A DNA stretch of 53,820 bases from Saccoglossus kowalevskii (lineage: Eukaryota > Hemichordata > Enteropneusta > Harrimaniidae). A model generated the notes under the pieces. It was not told where the DNA came from. It ran no database searches and worked only from the letters and a program-made list of their open reading frames with translations. The stretch covers positions 157,301-211,120 of the forward strand of contig NW_003142308.1 of NCBI RefSeq assembly GCF_000003605.2. Direction: 5' to 3'. The position numbers were made by a program, and so were the translations under genes. The stretch's first letter is position 1. The number at the start of each line of letters is the position of its first letter. Shown piece after piece: positions 43,561-53,820 of this stretch.

Positions 43561-46060
43561 CATGCCCATATATACATGATGTGATTGATGGTGAATTGTG
43601 AGATGGCACACGTCGTACCATTAGAAAATGCAATTATGATGGTCGGGGATTGAAACGAACAGCAAAACATATTAGAGAAAGCCTATAGAAATATTTAAAG
43701 TTAAACTAAATTGTTTCCTGTTTCTGATATTTATCATTCTGTGCTTGGCAGATAACTTAACGTGATCTCACTAAAAATAACATTTACTAGTTTGGAAAAG
43801 CGTACATCATGTCATCGAGCTTTCTAGTTCATTTCGAACAAATGGAAATGGAAATTAAGATAGAGTTAATTACAACAATCTACTTATACTCCTATCCTGG
43901 GTGCGTTTGATCCGCAAGAAATGTATATATCAATGACACGTGATATTGAAGCTTATACAGTTGCTTCTGGTGTTATTAAGCCTGTATTAAGTTGAGCGTA
44001 CCGATGTTATTATCAGCGCCTATATATGTGAGACAGAGATGTATCTAGCTCATATCCATCCAGTCATTAAAGCTTGTGTATATTTATATTATACTTTATA
44101 CGATTACTGTGCTCTAGAAAAGTACTCATCTACACTTTGCCGTTCTGAGAAATAAAACTGTATACTATTCTTGTATATTGTATTTATCAGTTTTATATCA
44201 ACTAGTATTATATACATCGGCACTGATTGACGAACGCGCATACGCGCATACATAGCACACTAAGTTCCTACTCTATAACATGGTATTTTACCGTGATTGC
44301 GTGGGGTGAAATTACCTTTTGAGGTGACATTGATTAAATGTCTACCATCCTGACGGTGAAGAAATAACATCTTATTGTAAAAATAAGTCAATTTCCTGCG
44401 ATTTTTAGATACCATCCATTTTTATGTTTAAAATTTGAAATAAAGAGAGCTTGTTTGAACAGTACTCAATGGAGAAAATGCAATATGTTCAACAGAACTT
44501 ACAGACTACCAAGTTATTCAGTAAGATTAACTCACTATCGCATAGGAATTCCCAAATAGTATAATTTACACTGTATAATCACTGTCAACACTACATTCCG
44601 TATTGTTGGCATCTCGACTAATAATAAAAACATCTCCATGCTTGCAAAAGTGTTTTATAACACTCTCAATTTGCATGGGATTGTGTTAAAACTTGCATTT
44701 TACGCTCCCCGTATAAGAATCATTAATCAGTTTTCTGTTATTCAAAGTTATCCTTTTTAATAGATACAATGACGTCCCTCTCTTTACGATAGGTATTTTA
44801 TTAGCTATAACAATACTAATAACATGTTGTTAATTTGTAATATAGAATATTCTAAAAAATGGCATTTACAACACTGCCACAAATGTGTATGCTGAACGTT
44901 TATGTTTTTGGAAACTACATAGAATTTTGAAAACTTTGGTGTTGTTCAACAATCGGAAAAGTATGTGTTTTGATCACAGAATAAACGTTTTTCGATATTT
45001 TTCGCTCCTTTATCCGGTTGCTTGCTTTCATACTTACTGACACAATTGGCAATGAGTACATTGATTAATTGTCACGTGTCTGTTTTTTTACAATATTAAT
45101 AATAATAAATAATCAGAGAATCGAAGAAGCAGAAACAACTGCTGAAAATACAGATCACTAACAAACAACTTCCACCACAAATAAATCCGCCCTACCAGCC
45201 ATACAAAAACACTGCATTGATGCAACGTAGGTATCTGACCATACTATTAAATAACAAGGTCCAAGCTTTGGCCAGAGAGTTCCTGCCGTGGTACGGTTAC
45301 GTGAATTGGATTCGTCGGGATAAGTTGTGGTTACGCTCATTAATGGCAAGTTCAGCAATAAGTCTTACCTGCAATCACGATGTTTTAAATGGATGACAGA
45401 CATGGTACATCAACCTTACACTAAAAGCATCCGTTCTTTTTTATTCTTTTTGTTTTCCATGACTCGTTCTAGAATTACATTGTCGCCACGTCGTTTCGTT
45501 GTGACTCACTGATTGTAGATGTTTCAATCACACAGACGTCGTTGCATGTACTGACATGCGAGTAATCATCATAGTCGTTATACTTGCTAGATATAAATAT
45601 TAATTTATAGCAAGTTACAAGTGATGCAAATATACACTGCGTAATAAAAATCCACACAAGATCAAACGATCTACGCTCGCTTTCCTGAACCGAGTTCAGA
45701 ACATGTGCAAATTAAGTAAGGGTCACAGTTGAAGATGAGTTTGCAAATAGCCGTGTCAAACACACAAATGACATTCGGGATTTATTTTGTCGTATTCTCC
45801 ATAAGTACACAGAAGACGAAATTGTGATTGACTGATATAGCTGCAAGAATTAGTGTTTAAGCATAATGTAAATCAGGATGTTACAAAGTCACCCACAATA
45901 GAGCCATCCGATTGTGCTCAGAAAACTCGTCTTATTATTAAGAGACAAATACAGAGTTACTATCAAGTATAATGACAGACATGTGTGGAATAATGGTCTA
46001 CAATGCGCTACAGAGAACATGATATTTGGGTATAATGAGACAGTTCAATTATATCGCCAT
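43561..46060. other. spacer between the two duplicated copies, no confirmed gene
   Basis: Mostly AT-rich. Around 45105-45393 a plus-strand frame without an early ATG stays open for about 96 codons (includes QLPPQINPPYQPYKNTALMQ and FLPWYGYVNWIRRDKLW). It is compositionally protein-like but unrecognised, and overlaps a 66-codon minus frame. Confidence 0.4.
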
Positions 46061-46061
46061 T

Positions 46062-46500
46062 TATAATGACCATAGAAGGACACGATAGCCCAAAACTGGA
46101 CAACCTAAACTAACAGAAAAGCCAAAAGCAAGAAGAGCGAATAATGTAGTAATGAGAGATTACCCATCCATGGATTACATAATGTTTGGTCTATTTATAT
46201 TGTGTATCATTATGTAAGATTTTCTAGTTATAGTATATAAATGAAGTCTTATATAAGCTTGGTGACATAAAAATTGAAAATACTGATGACGAATATATTA
46301 ATGGTGCACTGAGGAGTATATAATGACTATGGAAAAACATGATTATCCATTCGATAGAAAAAATGAACAACCTGAAATAACAGAGAAGCCAGCAACAAAA
46401 AGAGCAGATAATGATGTATAGGAAGATGATCCAAATCATTAGTGTACAATGTTTGGTCTATTAATATGTGTATTTATATTGTCATATATGTTTTTCTAGT
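46062..46500 (+). repeat. ~257-bp direct repeat, coding-like, two clear copies
   Basis: Units start at 46062 and 46319 with TATAATGAC and end in TTTCTAGT (46220-46227; 46493-46500). Both encode the same motif in one frame: GQPKLTEKPKARRANNVV in unit A and EQPEITEKPATKRADNDV in unit B, followed by MFGLFILCII or MFGLLICVFIL. Unit A is open through the hydrophobic stretch up to GTAAGA, a good splice donor, at about 46214; unit B has stops. A more diverged third piece may lie at about 46510-46630. It looks like a duplicated exon encoding a basic segment and the start of a membrane helix; family unknown. Confidence 0.55.
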
Positions 46501-47178
46501 TTAAAAACCTGTGGATACAGATATTGTGAATCTTACCAAGGAAAATGTCGATGGTAGAAATTGACGAGACTACCATTACTGAGCTGCCAGAAAAGACATT
46601 GCAATAGTAGTGGAATGATACTAAATACCATTAAAACCAGACTGATGTTATCACCAATCATTATTGAAACGGCGCAGTCTCACTGACGATCTAGACCACG
46701 TGCTACCCTGTTATGAAACCGTAACAGAAATATGTTCCCCCCTTTTTACGTTATTAAACCTGGTCATTTTTATTTGAAGATTCGCTTACCTTGTTTTTGT
46801 ATGCTGTTCGTTGTGGGATGTTCTATGTTTAACTAAAATACGTGCACGTATAGTAAGTATTTTGGCATTTTATGGTATTATAATTGTCCTTGCCCTGCCA
46901 TCTCGTAATAATGGGCAGCGCTTTGTCCCTTATTCTCTAAATAAATCTAAACTTTTTAATATGATATCAAGCCAACAATATATAACCTTGTTCAACGAAC
47001 TGCTGATCTAAAGTTGCGTATTTCCATATGACAGTTCGTTTGCCTGTAATTATTTACACGTTCTCATCTGATCGTCTTTGTTGACAGTACGTCCCCCGAG
47101 GTTAATCATGAGCTGAGTGGTTCGTACTGAGCCATGAATACTAGACTACTTTGTGTATGTAGTTAAAATACAATATGC
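46501..47178. other. 5' flank of duplication copy 2
   Basis: A hydrophobic 66-codon frame (46811-47011, starting at TTG) is not recognised. Otherwise nothing is seen. Confidence 0.4.
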
Positions 47179-50100
47179 ACCTTGATATAATCAATCACTA
47201 TAGCAGTGATATCAATGAAGCAGTGAAGTTTCGATGATTGAATAAAGAGACGCAATATATAGTGTATAGTAGAGTGAAGTAAACAAGCCTATAATTCTAT
47301 CACTGCGGGGATCGACGAAAAGATGAAGACATATCTAATCGCACCGATGGGAAGCCATGCTATAATTGTCATGACGAATTCTAAGATATTTATAAAATTA
47401 ACAGCTTTGACACACAGTTATGTGACAATACCCTTGGTGATTCTGCAGTAAAATTTAGATTCTTTACTGACGGAAGTCATCCAAGCATTGGGCCGCGTAA
47501 TGATGGCTAGGCTGGAGACGGTGGATTGGCCGTTACTATGATCGCTATTCTGTTCTCGTCGCTGATTTACTATGGGCTTATGAATAACACGCTCTATATA
47601 ATACTTATATTACAGTAACTAAATAAAAGGTAAATTCGATATTCAATAACTGAACTCGGGAAAGGTCACACGTGACTAGATAGATACAAATCATGAGTAC
47701 TATGAATATACGTACAATGTATGTGAATGATTCGTGTCATATTATAATAATATTGCTTCATTCATTTCAACTGTAAAAAAATAACTATGTAATGCAGTCG
47801 AAATAAATTTCGTAAAGTAACCGTTTTGTGTTATATATGTTTGTTGTATGAGTCTTACATAGTAAAAAAGCCAATACATAAGAACACGCTATTGTGATGT
47901 TACCATGCCAGGATAGTGTTTTCAAATAGCGCCTATTATAACTAAATAATTTCATACAATATTACTGTCATTGATCAAAGTATGCATTATCACTAAGAAT
48001 GAATTATTTGCATTTATGTCTATTTTCAACATATAGTAGATTTGTAACCTGTGTGTATTTAAGAAAGTGCGACTACAAGTCATTTTAATTCACAATAAGT
48101 AACACAACTTTGTAAAAGGATTTCCGGTTTAATAATTATAGATTAGCAGTTTTTGTTTACTTGTCGAGTTCAAAAACAAAAACAAAAAAAAAACATTTGT
48201 AATTTTCTATTGACTGATAAGACTTTTATAAAATTATGATATTATATTTATTGGTGGAATGCATTTTAACACAAAAATCATTCACCTGAGCTGTCCATGT
48301 ATTCTGTCAGACATGCTTGATATATATACTACATTTAATTTGTGAAGTACGTTTCCTTGTATTCTGTGCATTATGGATAGTCAGACATTACCTCAGGGAC
48401 AGTACTCACGCATTTATGTCAATGAGAAACCCCATGGACATGCCATTGCAAGTACGAGTGCTGGGTTTTAGTTTGTTAGTTATACCAGATCTAGTATTTC
48501 ATAGTTAAATTGTGTCTCATAGGCTATTTTACACACTGCAATAGGTAGTAACAAATGTAATCTATTTCTAGTTTGCAAAACGTAGTTCTGTACCGTGTAA
48601 CAATATCAAACAATTACTTTAAATCCTTCTTTAATAGATCATTGTTAAAGCTTGATTAAAAGCTGATAAATGTAAAGTCTCCAGTCGTTTTTAATATATG
48701 ACAGTCAGTATCAACGTCTATAATAACATCTTCCTAACTACCTACTATGTAAATAGTGCTTAGACAGACTTCCTCTGCTCCTACTTGTCAACAACATGAG
48801 TATCGCCGAGTGCTGATGAGAGATTATCGCGATTCGTATAATAGATATTTATTTATTTGTATAATAGTCTGCGATAAAACAGATAAAATGTATTATATAT
48901 TATGCAGTACCAGGACATCCTCGTTACACCTGTATTTATCTGTTTAAGACCGACATATAAAAATGTTAATTCCAAATCTAGCTACAGCTAGTAACGTATT
49001 GAGTTTTTTCCATTATATACTTTTTTGCCTTATACAAATATTACGTGCGTGTACTGTGTCACCTTACAGTATGACGCCATACAAAAGCAATGAACCAAAC
49101 CACGTGTCTTCACTAACAACGTATTAACTTTCTTATATTGTACATCACTATTTATACTTTATCACGTAACATTATATACTAGTGTAAGCTGGTGTCTTTC
49201 TATTTGCAGTTTATCACATTGCAAAATTAACTCAGATACAGAGTTTCATGAGAGAGTATTATCTCCTTTTAATTACAAATAAATAGGTCTCCGGCTTCAG
49301 TCAAGTAGTTACGAAGACTGTCTACTGCCCCAGGTTATGATACGCAAGTAATTAAAATGTTAATTCACAATACGCTAGTCCCCGTAAAGGTAACATGCCA
49401 GGAGCAGCGCATTGGATTGCATTGTGAGGTTTATCGATTGACTTTTGAGATATGTATTTGTATAAAGACAAAGCCCGGTGGTTACGAAGACTGATCAAAG
49501 ACATAAGGTGTGACCCGAGTATAATTGTTAAGGTTTCAGACTGAGAGATTTTAATACAGGGATGATTTTTTACTCAGATGAAGTGGATTACGGGGATTTT
49601 ATCTTACTTAAAACCTATCATCCCAAACTACCTATAAATATATGATTCGGAGAAATATTCTAAATTTTTGAAGGCATTGTGTAATGCAGAAGTCATATAT
49701 ATAACTACCGAAACCTAGAAATTTTCAAATCCGAGGAATTCTAAATACAGCACGGAACTTTTTGATATATTTTAAGTTACAAGTTTGAATATATTTAAGG
49801 TTCATTTTTTTTAAATATTACCACTTACACAGAAATCGATGATGCCATAATAAGAGGATTTCTAAAACCCCCTTACCCATTTAAGTACCGTCTGATGTTT
49901 AAACTTAGATATTGTAATGGTGAGTATTGTTACATTGCTTGTTGTGTTTAGCTGAACAATGGAGTAATGAGCAGAAATAAAAAAAACATACATTGTGCGA
50001 GTTAAGAAACACGTTTACGATGTGATAATACACAACTTGTGATGCGGCTTGGTTAGATAAAAGTTCCCCAGTGTTTCGCAAAAAGAGGCCGGTAATTTAA

Positions 50101-52510
50101 TTATTGATATTACAGTTAAATGTGTATGACTATAAAACGCTAACGTCTCACAAGAAACTCACACCCATATCACCATTTATTAATCGATAGTTTCAGTAAA
50201 ACTAATAAACATGCTCCCTGAAGACGCCTATGTATGTTATAATATAAACATATTCATTGTGTTTCTAAACTTTAATATTCAACACATGTTTGTAAGAATA
50301 TTAGGAGTAATATTCCACGTAGCAATGTTTGAAGAAGATTGTCAATCTAAAAACTTCGTTTAATAAAGAGACAACGAGAATACCGGCAAATAACGGAATA
50401 ACACGTATTAATCTAAGTTGATATAGAATCGCATTCAATATTTAATTACATTGTATTTCAATTCCGTGTATCCAGCCTCTACATACTATCCATAATATAT
50501 TTATTTTGAGACTGCTATCAATAATGCCATGTGGTGTGAGCTATACACGTCGTTAATGTTTTTAACAATGCGGAGATGTTACCGTAAACAACACACTACT
50601 AAATCTTCTAGTTACACTATTTAGATACAGTTATGCAGTGCATGGAATCATCTCAAAGTCAATTGAGCAATAATATGATAATCTAAATGCTCGGCAAAAC
50701 GAATATGTGGACACAATTCGGTGGGGATATGTTTTGAATTTCTCAACTACAAATTACTTTAACGTATGATAAAATATAAATACAAAAAAAATAATGGTTG
50801 AAAAGTCAGTTGCAATTAGTCGATTACGGGCTCTTCAATTATAGTTACTCCCAAGAATATTCTCACCTCCATGTATAATTGGTGATTTACTTGGTTATTC
50901 AACTGTCATCATAATTTGACCACCTGCGTACTCAAGAATGGCAAAATTGTGGTGTTATTCGACTGCACATAAATTCAGTACCCAATAAGGTTTATTGTCG
51001 TGGTGAATCTACAGTCATGAACGCATTCACAGTAATACAAATAACTCGTTTGCGGGCCTGAAACTACTGCGAGACAATCTAATTAACACTGATATAACCT
51101 GACTTGAGGATTCATCCATTCGCCCAGGGTAAAGAAAACGTAACTAGACTAGAAAAAATGAAATTAAAAAATCTCCTCCGTATATAGCTAACGGGTTACA
51201 TTAGTAAATGTCAGAGGTTATATTAATACACTTTCACTGAAATATAAATTAGCAACAAATTTAGAATATCAACATGACCAAACGAATTCTTAGTGAACAA
51301 CACAAAACAAATGACAGACAAACAATTAAGTATCTAGGTATTTAGTCAATTTGGTGAGAGGAGGATAATGAACCTCGTGGTACACATGAAAGGATGTCAG
51401 GTGATAGGAATAGAGTGAATACAATCATCCTCATCCTCATGTTGCATCTATTCTATATTATTCATAATCAAGAAGTTTCCATTAAAAACCTAGGTTAACT
51501 CCCAGCTCATTATATCGACCAAAAACCTTTAGAATGTCAGCACACGTTTTTGGTTTAATAAAATAGCAGATTGTTTAAAAAACGTTATGTTTGTAAATGA
51601 GTTATGTCTGTAGTTGTTTCTCAGTTCAGTCACAGCCTGAACCTTATTGTGAACAAGAATTGACTGATTTGATTAATATTTGGCATTTATTCTGAAGAAA
51701 AATTAGTTAATATTTTCACATGATATTTTCACATGATTGACGATGACCGACATACGGCAATTCTTTAGTAATATTCCTGTCCTCTTCACCGTCGTTTAGG
51801 AAAAGCAAACACACACACACACACTCTTCATTCATAGTACAGCTCAAAAGCTTGCGAGTTCGATAATATTGGCAGCAATGGAAAGAAACAAATGCATGCA
51901 TACTTTTAAAAAATACTGCTTTAACAATATAATGCAACAATATTTTGTACATTTAAAACATGCTTATGCTTACTATATTATGCATATATATGTGTATTTA
52001 CCTGAGCCGTTATGTGTATTCATCACTCGTTTGTAATATTGGTTGTGATGTCATATTTCAATAACTATGCCCTCAATATATGCACTGCTACATTATTATT
52101 GTCAAGAATGGTCTCCAAGAGCTATTGCATATTTATAATTTACAATGTTGACAAATTGCCTGACTCTATCTCGAGAAAGGTGCTTCATCGTCATCTTGCA
52201 ATTGCGAGATTAGTCTTGCTAGTTGTCACCTTCGATTTATACATAGTGTTCTTATTAATTAAATGGAGTCAAGTCTTGCAGTCGTCACTCAAAATCTTTT
52301 GTGATATTTAAATCCACAAACGTACGATATGGTGACCTTTCCGGTATAATGACACAAATGTGAACTATAAAAAAATGTAAATATTGAATTAACATTCAAG
52401 TTAAACATACTATTGGCTAGTTGTTGTTTTCAGATTTGTAAGATATGCATAATAAGGTGTTTATGACATGACTCCCACAGGCCACAATATGTATCTTTAA
52501 AACAATGCCG
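47179..52510 (+). repeat. segmental duplication, copy 2 (~5.3 kb)
   Basis: Partner of 35857-43560 with the anchors listed there. It ends where the 12-bp minisatellite starts: the last shared words are CTTTAAAACA.T.CCGAC (43532 and 52494). Compared with copy 1 it has lost or never had about 1.7 kb, and it carries a ~60-bp extra segment near 48370-48430. An (AC)n tract lies at about 51809-51824. Confidence 0.85.
47323..47600 (+). pseudogene. copy 2 counterpart of the copy 1 membrane-segment ORF
   Basis: ATG 47323 opens 42 codons (MKTYLIAPM, SHAIIVMTNSKIFIKLTALT) to TAA 47449, in the same frame as copy 1 from ATG 36018. Further on, after a deletion, GDGGLAVTMIA and SSLIYYGLMNN again match copy 1. 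The stop and deletion make this copy non-coding for the full protein. Confidence 0.35.
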
Positions 52511-52515
52511 ACTCG

Positions 52516-53820
52516 CAGTAACATAACCAGTACCATAATCAGTAGCATAAGCAGTACCATAATCAGTACCATAGTCAGTAACTTAATCAGTACATAAGCA
52601 GTACCATAATCAATACTATAACCAGTACCATAATCAGTACCACAATCAGTACCACAATCAGTACTATAATCAGTGTCATAATCAGTACCATACTCAGTAC
52701 CATAAACAGTACTATAAGTAGTACCATAAACAGTACTATAAGTAGTACCATAATAAATACCACAATCAGTACCATAATCAGTACCACAGTCAGTACCATA
52801 ATCAGTACCATAAACAGTACTATAAGCAGTACCATAATCAGTACCATAAGCAGTACCATAAGCAGTACCATAATCAGTACCATAGTCAGTAACTTAATCA
52901 GTACATAAGCAGTACCATAATCAATACTATAACCAGTACCATAATCAGTACCACAATCAGTACCACAATCAGTACCATAATCAGTGTCATAATCAGTACC
53001 ATACTCAGTACCATAAACAGTACTATAAGTAGTACCATAAACAGTACTATAAGTAGTACCATAATAAGTACCACAATCAGTACCATAATCAGTACCACAG
53101 TCAGTACCATAATCAGTACCATAAACAGTACTATAAGCAGTACCATAATCAGTACCATAAGCAGTACCATAAGTAGTACCATAATGAGTACCACAATCAG
53201 TACCATAATCAGTACCATAATCAGTACCACAATCAGTACCATAATCAGTACCACAATCAGTACCATAATCAGTACCATGAACAGTACCATAAGCAGTACC
53301 ATAAGCAGTACCATAATCAGTACCATAATCAGTACCATAGGCAGTACCATAATCAGTACCATAATCAGTACCATAATCAGTACCATAAACAGTACCATAA
53401 GCAGTACCATAATCAGTACCACAATCAGTACCATAATCAGTACCATAAGCAGTACCATAAGCAGTACCATAATGAGTACCACAATCAGTACCATAATCAG
53501 TACCACAATCAGTACAATAATCAGTACCACAATCAGTACCATAATCAGTACCATGAACAGTACCATAAGCAGTACCATAAGCAGTACCATAATCAGTACC
53601 ATAATCAGTACCATAGGCAGTACCATAATCAGTACCATAATCAGTACCATAATCAGTGCCATAAACAGTACCATAAGCAGTACCATAATCAGTACCACAA
53701 TCAGTACCATAATCAGTACCATAAGCAGTACCATACGCAGTACCATAATCAGTACATAGGCAGTACCGTAATCAGTACCATAAGCAGTGCCATAAGCAGT
53801 ACCATAAGCAGTACATAAGC
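52516..53820. repeat. 12-bp minisatellite CAGTACCATAAT with higher-order repeats
   Basis: More than one hundred 12-bp units (cagtaccataat, cagtaccataag, cagtaccacaat and minor variants) run to the window end. Variant order repeats: the block starting ATAGTCAGTAACTTAATCAG at 52571 returns at 52882 (311 bases), and AATGAGTACCACAATCAG at 53183 returns at 53471 (288 bases, 24 units). The 311-base period differs from 26 units by one base because of a local 11-mer. Long Met-Val-Leu and Ser-Thr-Ile frames on either strand are artefacts of the 12-base period. Confidence 0.97.

Noticed and set aside
52587-53759. Long Met-Val-Leu and Ser-Thr-Ile reading frames on both strands
   Set aside because: They follow from a 12-base repeat without in-frame stops. 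Period-four peptides on both strands are an artefact.

Overview
The window looks like nuclear DNA of an invertebrate animal. It is AT-rich, has no operons or bacterial-type gene packing, and contains putative splice acceptors, AATAAA signals, satellites, foldback elements and several retroelement or transposon remnants of metazoan type (DIRS-like tyrosine-recombinase retroelement, Crypton/KIAA1958-like recombinase, gag zinc knuckle). The species cannot be named from the sequence. Most of the window is non-coding. Only one intact protein-coding exon is well supported (minus strand, 14492-14977).

Layout. 1-400: a satellite with a 20-bp CCGCGG-centred unit. 700-1500: a GC-richer island with a small ORF, a triple 30-bp repeat and a hairpin element. 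3.2-4.6 kb: a foldback element (a second, incomplete copy lies at 8.2 kb) and a decayed gag fragment. 10.3-15.0 kb: two paralogous exons for a small two-helix membrane protein, in inverted orientation. The plus copy carries two frameshifts; the minus copy is open. 15.7-16.1 kb: a MITE. 19.5-19.75 kb: a cluster of AAAACAC words. 20.9-22.1 kb: an inverted-repeat pair.

22.25-27.75 kb is the richest part. On the minus strand lies a broken Crypton/KIAA1958-like tyrosine recombinase. Abutting it, and apparently inserted into it, is a plus-strand DIRS-like element bounded by ~320-bp inverted terminal repeats built on a ~172-bp subrepeat that carries a YY1-like motif. The DIRS gag-like region, RNase H and part of the tyrosine recombinase can be read with many frameshifts; the reverse transcriptase probably falls in a 600-base run of N. 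Where the DIRS recombinase breaks off, an intact 63-codon cysteine-rich (CXC-like) reading frame starts.

27.8-35.8 kb shows nothing recognisable. From 35.86 kb the window contains two diverged, directly oriented copies of a multi-kilobase segment (about 35.86-43.56 and 47.18-52.51 kb). Between them is a ~257-bp repeat that looks like duplicated coding sequence. A 12-bp minisatellite with higher-order structure (52516 to the window end) begins exactly where the second copy ends. All homology calls were made by eye; no database or alignment program was run.
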